Assembly: GCA_905197435.1 (NCBI GenBank)
Contig: CAJJYX010000108.1
Coordinates: 1-10,927, forward strand
Length of the DNA: 10,927 nucleotides
Reading direction: 5' to 3'
DNA from: an uncultured Bacteroides sp.
Lineage (GTDB): Bacteria > Bacteroidota > Bacteroidia > Bacteroidales > Bacteroidaceae
Below, in pieces: positions 1 to 6,388 of the stretch. The position numbers and the translations under genes were made by a program. The notes beneath the pieces were generated by a model that did not search any database, was not told the origin of the DNA, and was given only the letters and a program-made list of their open reading frames with translations. Each line of letters starts with the position of its first letter. Position 1 is the first letter of the stretch.

Positions 1-260
1 GCACGCTGCTCATATTGGATGACCTCTTCCTTGTGAACCTTGATGCCAAGGAACGCCCCATACTACTTGATATAATAGAGGACAGGCATGGACGCAAGTC
101 CATCATCATTACCTCGCAACTGCCGACGGACAATTGGTATGACGCAATCGGGGATCCTACCGTTGCGGATGCCATTATGGATCGTATCATACATACGGCC
201 CACCGGATTGAGTTAACCGGGGAAAGCGTACGTAAGATGGCGGTGTACAAAGGAAAATAA
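1..260 (+). CDS. istB: IS21-family helper ATPase IstB, C-terminal fragment (5' end outside window)
   Basis: IstB is the AAA+ ATPase that works with the IstA transposase to choose targets and activate IS21 transposition. About 85 residues are visible, and the reading frame is open to the left edge. They open with a Walker B segment (TLLILDD), continue with a sensor-1-like strand (KSIIITSQLP), and end with the arginine-rich region (MDRIIHTAHRIELTGESVRK) that is very typical of IstB C-termini. The Walker A motif is upstream of the window. The stop is TAA at 258-260, about 100 bp before the proposed IS end, as expected for the last gene of an IS21 element. A TTG at 15 is internal to the domain and is not a real start. 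Family assignment is firm; which IS it is cannot be told from the sequence here. Confidence 0.9.
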   Translation, partial: TLLILDDLFLVNLDAKERPILLDIIEDRHGRKSIIITSQLPTDNWYDAIGDPTVADAIMDRIIHTAHRIELTGESVRKMAVYKGK

Positions 261-293
261 GCTAAAATAATAATGACCCCATCGGTCAAGACT

Positions 294-353
294 TTTTAAG
301 GAGGCATTATTGAATATTTTCGAGGGATAGAATCGCTTGGTTTTAGGGAGCAT
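294..353. repeat. Multiple terminal repeats of the IS21-type right end
   Basis: Two related blocks lie in the non-coding end of the IS: TTTTAAGGAGGCAT (294-307) and TTTTAGGGAGCAT (341-353), differing by one substitution and one indel. IS21-family elements carry several short repeats at each end that bind the transposase, and these two fit that role. The inner copy is 33 bp downstream of the istB stop. The function is inferred from family knowledge. Confidence 0.5.
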
Positions 354-354
354 C

Positions 355-999
355 TTACACTGGATTTCCAGTATCAAACTTATTGATTTTATATTCGTCA
401 AACGGATAATCAGACTTCCGGGCGCACTTAGCTTTAATGGCTTTATTATATGTACTGCGTAGTGTACGAAAAAGTAGGCTGATTGTAGTTTCCTTGTTAC
501 CTTTAGAGCGTAGCCATTTCTCATATTTGTTAAGCCAAGCAATATCTATGTCATTAAATAGAATATCCAATTTTCCATTAGTGAAAACTTTGAGTGAATT
601 GAATGAGCCTTTATAGATAAGGCGGTTTCCGCATTTATCCTCACGTGTGTATTGTTCTATCAATTCGTGGTAGAACTCACTAACGGTTTTCAGTTCAAAC
701 TTGGTGTTTTCATTATTGAGTAAGGTAGTGGTAGTGTATTCTTTCTGTTCGACATTCAGCTCTAACATTCGCTGTTGTAGTTCTTGCTGTTTGTCCAAGA
801 TAATCTTTTGGATGTATTCTTTGTTAGGACAGTTCGGTTTCGGCTTATTTCGTGTGAAGTCCCAATATTTAGGATTAATGGATATGCCTAAACTCTGCAT
901 AGTCCGTTTACCACCTTTTGCTACTCTTACCATTAAAGGAGATTCTCCATTTGCTAACGTTTTCCACTTGTAGCACACTACGTTGATTGTTGCACTCAT
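355..999 (-). pseudogene. Tyrosine recombinase (integrase) truncated by an IS21-family insertion
   Basis: This is the N-terminal half of a Bacteroidales-type tyrosine integrase. Residues 1-85 form the Arm-type DNA-binding domain (SATINVVCYKWKTLANGESP, then LGISINPKYWDF). Residues 100-200 form the SAM-like core-binding domain (TVSEFYHELIEQY, FNSLKVFT, ISLLFRTLRSTYNKAI). Reading stops after KFDTGNPV at a TAA that lies in the IS end. The last native codons end near 360. Family members usually run to about 400 residues with a catalytic R...HxxR...Y domain; none of that is present, so the product cannot recombine. The ATG at 997-999 is the likely start. The frame is open further upstream, so a GTG or TTG start reading through KSTKKSTKNF is possible. 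The gene lies beyond the 3' end of tRNA-Gly and points away from it, as expected of a tRNA-integrated element. The catalytic part probably lies on the far side of the IS, outside the window. Confidence 0.85.
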
Positions 1000-1006
1000 A
1001 AAATTT

Positions 1007-1030
1007 TTGGTTGACTTCTTGGTTGACTTC
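1007..1030. repeat. Perfect 12-bp tandem repeat before the integrase start
   Basis: TTGGTTGACTTC occurs twice back to back (1007-1018 and 1019-1030), immediately upstream of the integrase ATG. A small inverted pair, GCAC/GTGC, follows at 1035-1048. Read as coding on the minus strand the repeat gives KSTKKST. Read as DNA it could be an integrase arm-type site or an operator between the tRNA-end attachment site and the integrase gene. The repeat is directly visible; both interpretations are inference. Confidence 0.5.
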
Positions 1031-1065
1031 AACCGCACTGTTTCGTGCAAAATCAGCACCCTCTG

Positions 1066-1109
1066 AAAATAAAAATCAGATAGAAATCTTGCGATAACTA
1101 TCTGATTTT
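1066..1109 (-). terminator. Hairpin terminator downstream of tRNA-Gly
   Basis: A perfect 12-bp inverted repeat (AAAATCAGATAG at 1072-1083 and its complement at 1098-1109) encloses a 14-nt loop. On the tRNA strand the stem is followed by a run rich in T (TTTTTATTTT), like an intrinsic terminator. It starts 7 nt after the tRNA discriminator base. The stem is AT-rich, so termination strength is uncertain. Because this is also the junction between tRNA and integrated element, the repeat could alternatively belong to the attachment region. Confidence 0.55.
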
Positions 1110-1115
1110 CAGGAG

Positions 1116-1188
1116 AGCGGCAAGCGAGACTCGAACTCGTGACCCTCAGCTTGGGAAGCTGATGCTCTACCAACTGAGCTACTGCCGC
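1116..1188 (-). tRNA. tRNA-Gly, anticodon CCC
   Basis: The minus strand folds as a complete 73-nt tRNA. The acceptor stem pairs GCGGCAG with TTGCCGC (last pair G-U). The D arm is GCTC-AGTTGGTA-GAGC. The anticodon stem is TCAGC/GCTGA with loop TTCCCAA, so the anticodon is CCC and reads GGG glycine codons. The variable loop is GGGTC and the T loop is TTCGAGT, closed by CGAG/CTCG. The outermost T-stem position is an A-C mismatch. The discriminator base is U, as usual for tRNA-Gly, and CCA is not encoded. The truncated integrase beyond its 3' end suggests this gene served as the attachment site of an integrated element while keeping an intact tRNA. Confidence 0.95.
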
Positions 1189-1224
1189 ATAAACATTTCC
1201 AAAGCCATGCCTCAAAAACGGTGG

Positions 1225-1257
1225 CAAAGTTAATAAAATCCTTCTTAAAAAAGCAAA
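1225..1257 (-). promoter_or_regulatory. Bacteroides-type promoter for tRNA-Gly
   Basis: On the minus strand a TTTG at 1257-1254 (-33 box) and a TAACTTTG at 1232-1225 (-7 box, consensus TAnnTTTG) are separated by 21 nt. This is the expected spacing for the Bacteroidetes primary sigma factor. Transcription would start near 1217, about 29 nt before the mature tRNA 5' end. No other gene lies between. Confidence 0.7.
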
Positions 1258-1335
1258 TGTTTCTCCAAATATTTCCTATTTTTGCTTGAAAAAACGAAGA
1301 TAGGCTATACCCAAGCATAAAAAACAAGTGGGAGC

Positions 1336-1368
1336 ATTGCATTCTACATCTGGTTTGCACTATCTTTG
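1336..1368 (+). promoter_or_regulatory. Probable promoter of the cobU-cobT-cobS-cobC operon
   Basis: TATCTTTG at 1361-1368 matches the Bacteroides -7 box, with ATTG at 1336-1339 (one base off TTTG) placed 21 nt upstream. Transcription would start near 1375, giving a leader of about 25 nt before the cobU ATG. A second -7-like match, TATTTTTG, is at 1277-1284 but has no good -33 box. The 1258-1399 stretch shows no B12-riboswitch elements I can recognise. Confidence 0.5.
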
Positions 1369-1399
1369 TGCATTCTTTCAAATATAGACTAGAATATCA

Positions 1400-1930
1400 A
1401 TGAAACGAATCATACTCATCACCGGAGGAGCACGGTCCGGTAAAAGCACTTATGGAGAAAAGTTAGCGCTCGAACTTTCTCCCACCCCCGTTTATCTAGC
1501 TACGGCACGCATCTGGGATGAAGAATTTCGCCAGAGAGTAGCTAAACACCAAGAACGCCGGGGATCGGAATGGACAAATATCGAAGAAGAGAAAGAACTC
1601 AGCCGACACCGATTGGAAGGACGTGTGATCCTAATAGACTGTATCACCTTGTGGTGTACCAACTTTTTCTTCGACCTGAATTCAGATACCGACCGGGCAC
1701 TTGCTGCAGTCAAAGAAGAGTTCGACCGTTTCACAGCACAAGATGCAACCTTTATTTTTGTGACCAACGAAATTGGTATGGGAGGAACTTCTGAGAACGA
1801 ACTGCAACGGAAGTTCACTGACATGCAGGGCTGGATGAACCAATACATAGCTACCCGTGCTGACGAAGTGATACTGATGGTGTCCGGCATTCCCCTTCCA
1901 GTACCCAAGCTCCATTCTCCATTCCCATAA
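1400..1930 (+). CDS. cobU: Bifunctional adenosylcobinamide kinase / adenosylcobinamide-phosphate guanylyltransferase
   Basis: CobU is cytoplasmic. It phosphorylates adenosylcobinamide and then transfers GMP from GTP to give adenosylcobinamide-GDP, the substrate of CobS. Its 176 residues are close to the usual length of about 180. The P-loop is GGARSGKS (residues 9-16). The RVAKHQERR segment carries His50, at the position of the histidine that is guanylylated in the Salmonella enzyme. LIDCITLWCTN (78-88), FVTNEIGMG (120-128) and the terminal VSGIPL (161-166) are family motifs. After VSGIPL the protein ends with an unusual tail, PVPKLHSPFP, encoded by a 7-bp repeat tract at 1911-1924. Relatives usually finish with only a few residues here, so the tail probably replaced the native end without harming the fold. 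It is the first gene of the plus-strand cob operon, 84 nt before cobT. Confidence 0.95.
   Translation: MKRIILITGGARSGKSTYGEKLALELSPTPVYLATARIWDEEFRQRVAKHQERRGSEWTNIEEEKELSRHRLEGRVILIDCITLWCTNFFFDLNSDTDRALAAVKEEFDRFTAQDATFIFVTNEIGMGGTSENELQRKFTDMQGWMNQYIATRADEVILMVSGIPLPVPKLHSPFP
1911..1924 (+). repeat. 7-bp tandem repeat at the 3' end of cobU
   Basis: TCCATTC is repeated twice in tandem just before the cobU stop and encodes part of the odd LHSPFP tail. The same heptamer, on the coding strand, recurs in degenerate form inside cobQ (10692-10726), where it also gives LHSP. The match is short but the unit, period and strand agree. Confidence 0.5.
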
Positions 1931-2014
1931 AAAAGAGAAACTGTCGGTAACAAAAAATGAACTCACGATAAAGATTACTCATAAAACAGCAAATAATCAA
2001 AATTCAACAGACAA

Positions 2015-3052
2015 ATGAAAACATTTCATATCACTCGCCCTGACGAATCACTCCGCTCCGCATTGATTGACAAAATCAACAACTTAACCAAGCCCAAAGG
2101 CTCATTGGGTACTTTAGAAGAACTGGCACTCCAAATCGGGCTCATACAGCAAACATTGTCCCCCACCTTGGAACACCCGCAAAACATTATCTTTGCCGCC
2201 GACCATGGCATTGTCGAAGAAGGCGTCAGTCTGTCTCCAAAAGAAATCACCTGGCAGCAAATCAGTAATTTTCTTCATGGAGGTGCAGGCGTCAATTTTC
2301 TTTGTCGACAACACGGTTTTACTCTAAAAATAGTAGATGCAGGAGTAGACTACGACCTCCCTTACGAGAAAGGTATCATCAATATGAAAGTACGCAAAAG
2401 CACCAGGAATTTTCTGTACGAAGCAGCTATGACAAAAGAAGAAATGGAAATGTGTCTGGTACGAGGTGCGGAAATAGTACGCCAATGCCGCGAAGAAGGA
2501 AGCAACATCCTCAGCTTTGGTGAAATGGGCATCGGGAATACCTCTTCATCCTCTCTCTGGATGACCTACTTCACTGGTATCCCTTTGGAACAATGCGTCG
2601 GTGCGGGTAGCGGACTTGACAATGCGGGCATCCGTCACAAGTACGAAGTACTGAAACAATCTATGGAAAACTACAAGGGAGACAGTTCTCCCCAGGATAT
2701 CATCCGTTACTTCGGCGGATTGGAAATGGTAATGGCCATAGGTGCCATGCTGCAAGCCACTGAGCTGAAAATGATTATCCTCGTAGACGGGTTCATTATG
2801 ACCAACTGCCTGTTGGCTGCCGCCAAACTCTATTCGCACGTGACTGATTATGCCATTTTCGGACATTGTGGAGACGAGGCCGGGCACAGACTGGTGCTTA
2901 ATGCCATGCATGCCCGACCACTGCTGAACCTGGGATTGCGTTTAGGAGAAGGAACGGGAGCCATCTGTGCATACCCTATTGTCGACTCAGCCGTACGGAT
3001 GCTCAATGAAATGGATAACTTTGCACATGCCTCAATCACCAAATACTTTTAG
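2015..3052 (+). CDS. cobT: Nicotinate-nucleotide--dimethylbenzimidazole phosphoribosyltransferase
   Basis: CobT moves the phosphoribosyl group of nicotinate mononucleotide onto 5,6-dimethylbenzimidazole or a related base. This gives alpha-ribazole 5'-phosphate, the lower-ligand half of the cobamide. The 345 residues match family length (about 350). Clear signatures, in order, are [15 protein letters not shown] (24-38), [12 protein letters not shown] (61-72), [11 protein letters not shown] (86-96), [12 protein letters not shown] (169-180), [11 protein letters not shown] (197-207), [11 protein letters not shown] (282-292) and RLGEGTGA (309-316). The last contains Glu312, matching the catalytic glutamate of the Salmonella enzyme. 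The start ATG at 2015 gives the normal N-terminus. The 84-nt gap after cobU and the 102-nt gap before cobS hold no convincing promoter or terminator, so co-transcription is likely. No bluB or other base-synthesis gene is in the window. Confidence 0.97.
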   Translation: MKTFHITRPDESLRSALIDKINNLTKPKGSLGTLEELALQIGLIQQTLSPTLEHPQNIIFAADHGIVEEGVSLSPKEITWQQISNFLHGGAGVNFLCRQHGFTLKIVDAGVDYDLPYEKGIINMKVRKSTRNFLYEAAMTKEEMEMCLVRGAEIVRQCREEGSNILSFGEMGIGNTSSSSLWMTYFTGIPLEQCVGAGSGLDNAGIRHKYEVLKQSMENYKGDSSPQDIIRYFGGLEMVMAIGAMLQATELKMIILVDGFIMTNCLLAAAKLYSHVTDYAIFGHCGDEAGHRLVLNAMHARPLLNLGLRLGEGTGAICAYPIVDSAVRMLNEMDNFAHASITKYF

Positions 3053-3154
3053 TAACTCAAATTTTAATTGACTTACACAAATTTAATTCGGTACAGATTT
3101 TATGCGAATCCTACGGATGAAAAAATGTGCTCCAAATAAAAAAGATACTATAAA

Positions 3155-3916
3155 ATGAATAATGTTTTAGCAGCATTTACAATGCTTACCCGACTACCTT
3201 TCTGGAAAATCAAGGAAGTACCGGCAGAGTGTTTTAAGCATGTGGTTCCCTATTGGCCACTCGTAGGTTGGTTGACAGGAGGTGTGATGGCAGCAGTGTT
3301 GTGGCTCACCGGACAGGTAATGCCGGTATCATTAGCATGGATTCTTGCCCTCGTTGCACGCCTACTTGTCACCGGTTGCCTGCACGAAGACGGTTTGGCC
3401 GACTTCTTTGACGGTTTTGGCGGAGGCACCACCCGTGAACGGACGCTTGCCATCATGAAGGATTCTCACATCGGAAGTTACGGTGTCATCGGATTGATAT
3501 GCTATTTCCTGCTACTGCTCCAACTTCACCACTTGCCTCTGAACCTTCTCTGTATCCTTGTATTCTGTGGTGACTGCTGGTCCAAATTTTGCGCATCCCA
3601 GATTGTCAATTACCTGCCTTATGCCCGTAAAGAGGAAGACAGCAAAAACAAGACAGTCTACAACCGTATGAACTGGCACGAATTACTGGCCGGATTTATC
3701 TTCGGTCTGTTGCCTTTCGTACTACTGCTGCCGATAAAACTGTGGATTGCTACCCTATTCCCCCTGCTCACCTTCTTCCTGCTATACCGACTGATGAAAC
3801 GGCGTTTACAAGGATACACGGGTGACTGCTGCGGAGCCACTTTCCTACTTTGCGAACTATCGTTCTACTTAGGAAGTTTTATTCTATTTACAAATTACGA
3901 ATTACAATGGAAGTAA
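3155..3916 (+). CDS. cobS: Adenosylcobinamide-GDP ribazoletransferase (cobalamin synthase)
   Basis: CobS is an integral membrane enzyme that joins adenosylcobinamide-GDP to alpha-ribazole (or its 5'-phosphate). It releases GMP and forms adenosylcobalamin (phosphate). The 253-residue length fits the family (about 250). The hallmark acidic stretch HEDGLADFFDGFGGG (77-91) and MKDSHIGSYG (101-110) are present, with several hydrophobic spans (for example 39-74, 110-140 and around 175-215). The N-terminus NNVLAAFTMLTRLPF is typical of the family. The last residues, FTNYELQWK, come from a 7-bp repeat tract shared with the start of cobC, which this gene overlaps by 10 nt. The 102-nt gap before it contains an imperfect direct repeat (CAAATTTTAATT at 3058 and CAAATTTAATT at 3078) of no known function. 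Confidence 0.96.
   Translation: MNNVLAAFTMLTRLPFWKIKEVPAECFKHVVPYWPLVGWLTGGVMAAVLWLTGQVMPVSLAWILALVARLLVTGCLHEDGLADFFDGFGGGTTRERTLAIMKDSHIGSYGVIGLICYFLLLLQLHHLPLNLLCILVFCGDCWSKFCASQIVNYLPYARKEEDSKNKTVYNRMNWHELLAGFIFGLLPFVLLLPIKLWIATLFPLLTFFLLYRLMKRRLQGYTGDCCGATFLLCELSFYLGSFILFTNYELQWK
3887..3907 (+). repeat. Three-unit 7-bp repeat spanning the cobS/cobC junction
   Basis: Three successive heptamers, TTTACAA, ATTACGA and ATTACAA, occupy exactly 21 bp. They encode the FTNYELQ end of CobS, and the last A is the first base of the cobC ATG. From memory, tails reading NYEL are common in proteins annotated from Bacteroides genomes, which suggests a dispersed repeat type; that recollection is not checked here. 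Confidence 0.6.
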
Positions 3917-4446
3917 TACTCATTCGACACACATCGGTAGATGTCCCTCCGGGGGTATGTTACGGTCAAACCGATGTTCCTCTGAAACCTACCTTTGAAG
4001 CGGAAGCCGCTGTGACAGCAGAAAACCTAAAGGCATACCTTCCTTTCGACCACATCTATACCAGCCCTCTTACTCGCTGTGTACATCTTGCCACCTATTG
4101 TGGATATCCAGATGCAGAACGGGACAAGCGAATTATGGAAATTAATTTCGGAAATTGGGAAATGAAACCCTTCGAACAGAATGACGACCCACGTTTACAA
4201 GAATGGTATGCCGACTATATGAACGTGGCAGCTACCGGTGGAGAATCCTTTGCCATGCAATACCGGCGTGTCAGCCAGTTTCTGGATGAGTTGAAGAAAA
4301 AAGACTATAAGCGTGTTGCCATCTTCGCACACGGAGGCGTATTGATTTGCGCGCAACTCTATGCCGGAACCATCAAAGCAGAGGAAGCTTTTGATGCATT
4401 GACACCCTACGGCGGCATCGTCCGCATCAATTTAGACAAGGAATAG
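3907..4446 (+). CDS. cobC: Alpha-ribazole phosphatase, histidine phosphatase family
   Basis: CobC removes the 5' phosphate from alpha-ribazole phosphate or from adenosylcobalamin phosphate, finishing nucleotide-loop assembly. It belongs to the phosphoglycerate-mutase-like histidine phosphatases. Catalytic features visible in the 179 residues are RHT (7-9) with His8 as the phospho-acceptor, SPLTRC with Arg57, EINFGNWE (78-85), GGES (111-114) and FAHGG with the second catalytic His142. The ATG at 3907 is chosen because it places the LIRHT strand at the N-terminus. An in-frame upstream ATG at 3850 would add 19 residues that are read from cobS and are not family-like. It overlaps cobS by 10 nt and ends the operon. 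Its last 20 bp overlap the 3' end of the convergent histidine kinase gene. Context supports alpha-ribazole phosphatase over a generic mutase. Confidence 0.88.
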   Translation: MEVILIRHTSVDVPPGVCYGQTDVPLKPTFEAEAAVTAENLKAYLPFDHIYTSPLTRCVHLATYCGYPDAERDKRIMEINFGNWEMKPFEQNDDPRLQEWYADYMNVAATGGESFAMQYRRVSQFLDELKKKDYKRVAIFAHGGVLICAQLYAGTIKAEEAFDALTPYGGIVRINLDKE

Positions 4447-6388
4447 TAAACGAGATGGTAGGCCCTTCCGCCGCTTCAGTTTGTACTTTATATATTCCTC
4501 CGAAATAATGAATAAAATGGGCATTGATTTCATGGCGAATCAAGTTCGTTTTATTCTCAAAATGTAACTTTGCAAACGGAGCATTGACTACATCGAAATA
4601 AAGAACCGGCCTACTGCGATCGCGCCTGATACGGATAATCGCCTCATAATGGGCAGTGTCATTCTCTGACGGAGTAAGCAGGCTGACAAGCAGTGTCCCA
4701 AACCATCTCCGGTCTGTCCTTGCAGGTTGCTCCTTGATGTCGGTCCGCAAATGGACAGACACAGTCCCCTTCTGCCGACCGTTCACCTTATCCAGCACTT
4801 CACTACACAACAGAATGATGTCACACTCTTCATTCTCATACTGAATCTTGCCGGACTCCAAGCGGGACAGTTCCAGAATACTGTTGACATAATTCAGCAG
4901 ACTCTCCGCATTGACCAGAATAATCTGCCCGTATTCCTTTTTAGTCTCTTTATCCAATTCCTCCTTTCCCGTCAACAATTCGGCAAACCCCACTACTACA
5001 TTCAACGGAGTACGTATATCATGACTGATTTCAGACTTCAGACGATCTTTGGCGATATTGTCCGTCTCTGCCTGTAAGGCTGCTTCGGCCGTCTTTTTCT
5101 CTACAGCTGCAATCTTTTGGGAGACATAGTGCGTATATAAATAAAAAAGTAGCATCAGCAACAGGCAAACACCTAAAAGTATAAATCCCATGCGGTAATT
5201 CATATCCTGAATCTTCTGCTTCTCCAGCAGCAATTCATCAATGTGATATATCTCCTTCACCTGCTTCAGTTGATTGGCCGAAAAAGCATTGTTCAGTGAA
5301 TCCTGCTTATGTATCAGGTAGCGCCGGGTTTCAATGGCTCCATCACTGTCTCCCTTCTCGTATTGTGTACTTGCCTTGTAGTTAATCAAAGTAGCAAAAG
5401 TAGAAACGTAATTGTTCAGTACTGTAGGGGTCACTTCGTCTATCAATGCGATGCTCTTGTCATATTCATCGGTCTTGGCATAGTATTGAAGCTGTATTAA
5501 TTGGACATTCAGCCAAAAGACAGGATCGACATGTGGTTCAAGCAGTTTTTTCACTTTCTCGATATGCTCGTGTGCTACTGTAAAATTTTTCCGATTCATG
5601 TAATGCAGGATATATTTCACTTCACAGTCAATCTCGAAATTGCTCCAATTCTTCCGCGTGTCGGGTTCTTTGGAAATAACCTTCTGCAATGTCGTATCCA
5701 TTTCATGCAAATAAGGTAGTTTTAGACTGTCTTTACCGCCATTTCCATACACTTGGGCTATGCGTGACAGAATATCTACTTTCAGACTCGCTTTTGTCTG
5801 GGGGGAGAAAATCCGGTAAGCTTTCAAGAAAGAATCCAGTGCCTCATTCGGGCGACTGGAAACTCCGTAGGCGCATCCCAAACTATTATAAGCAGCTATC
5901 ATCCCGTTATTGCTGTGATGAAGTTCTGATTCCTCCAATGTCTCCTTGGCCACATACACCGCTTTCTCTATCTGTCGCTTGGAGGCCAGAGCACGGCTGA
6001 TGGCAGCCTTCTGCTCCAGATAATAATCGTAGGTACCTACCTGGGAAACAAAATCTTTCAAGACATTCACCCAATACGACAAACTATCCGGATCATGTTT
6101 CTTGTCATAACACGCAGCCAGATAGTAGGCACCCATATTCTCATAGAAAGTATTCTTCTGTTGACGTGCCTCTTCGTATAAGCGGATAGAGAAGGTCATA
6201 TTATAGGGGGCATACTGATGCTTATAAGCCATATCGCGAAGATATGTCAGTCGGACAAGGGTAGCAGGCAAGGCATCTACAACCTTCAAGATACTGTCCT
6301 GATACCGGACAGCCCCCGTATCTTCCGCCAGTAGCGGACAGAAATATCCGCAGAGCAAACCATATATGAGAATCAATATCCGTTTCAT
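4427..6388 (-). CDS. TPR sensor histidine kinase homologue with degenerate ATP-binding domain (probable pseudokinase)
   Basis: This is a 653-residue membrane sensor. It has a signal peptide (1-21, ending PLLAED), a mostly helical periplasmic region with TPR-like repeats (about 60-370; for example AAYNSLGCAYGVSSRPNEALDSF), a membrane span (about 400-421), a coiled linker, and a HisKA dimerisation domain with ISHDIRTPLNVVVGFAELL (His456). The following ATPase-like region (about 560-650) keeps the fold pattern, ending FGGIYKV and ISFTIP. It lacks the ATP-binding motifs. The N box reads LLVSLLTPSENDT, with Ser569 and Pro573 where Asn is expected. The G1 box DxGxG is replaced by VVNAPFAK, and no F box or GxGLGL G2 box can be found. 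Family knowledge says these residues hold ATP and magnesium, so autophosphorylation is unlikely. Its ATG overlaps the upstream kinase stop by 4 nt, suggesting coupled translation and a joint complex. The intact kinase could phosphorylate His456 in trans. The signal sensed is unknown. Confidence 0.85.
   Translation of the reverse strand: MKRILILIYGLLCGYFCPLLAEDTGAVRYQDSILKVVDALPATLVRLTYLRDMAYKHQYAPYNMTFSIRLYEEARQQKNTFYENMGAYYLAACYDKKHDPDSLSYWVNVLKDFVSQVGTYDYYLEQKAAISRALASKRQIEKAVYVAKETLEESELHHSNNGMIAAYNSLGCAYGVSSRPNEALDSFLKAYRIFSPQTKASLKVDILSRIAQVYGNGGKDSLKLPYLHEMDTTLQKVISKEPDTRKNWSNFEIDCEVKYILHYMNRKNFTVAHEHIEKVKKLLEPHVDPVFWLNVQLIQLQYYAKTDEYDKSIALIDEVTPTVLNNYVSTFATLINYKASTQYEKGDSDGAIETRRYLIHKQDSLNNAFSANQLKQVKEIYHIDELLLEKQKIQDMNYRMGFILLGVCLLLMLLFYLYTHYVSQKIAAVEKKTAEAALQAETDNIAKDRLKSEISHDIRTPLNVVVGFAELLTGKEELDKETKKEYGQIILVNAESLLNYVNSILELSRLESGKIQYENEECDIILLCSEVLDKVNGRQKGTVSVHLRTDIKEQPARTDRRWFGTLLVSLLTPSENDTAHYEAIIRIRRDRSRPVLYFDVVNAPFAKLHFENKTNLIRHEINAHFIHYFGGIYKVQTEAAEGPTISFTIPCLN

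Larger units (their letters stand above)
1..359 (+). mobile_element. IS21-family insertion sequence, right end only (partial)
   Basis: This is the distal part of an IS21-family element: the end of istB (to 260) followed by about 100 bp of non-coding terminal sequence. The proposed outer end is at 359. Read inward on the minus strand from there the sequence begins TGTAAGATGCTCCC, and IS21-family ends characteristically start with TG. Two related subterminal repeats lie inside it (294-307 and 341-353), also typical of this family. From about 360 the sequence is integrase coding sequence on the opposite strand, so the element is inserted in that gene. The left end, istA and the target duplication lie outside the window. 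The exact boundary is inferred within a few bases. Confidence 0.8.

Noticed and set aside
1000..1227. Extension of the integrase frame upstream through the tRNA gene
   Set aside because: The open frame continues through the terminator and tRNA-Gly by chance. The tRNA folds fully, and the integrase domain begins at about 999.
3016..3023. TAACTTTG -7-like match at the end of cobT as a cobS promoter
   Set aside because: There is no TTTG-like -33 box 19-21 nt upstream, and it lies in conserved coding sequence.
3053..3154. Imperfect direct repeat (CAAATTTTAATT / CAAATTTAATT) in the cobT-cobS gap as an operator
   Set aside because: It is short and AT-only in an AT-rich spacer, with no promoter nearby; this is likely composition.
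3850..3906. Upstream ATG start for cobC
   Set aside because: It would add 19 residues out of frame within cobS. The histidine phosphatase fold starts at MEVILIRHT, encoded from 3907.
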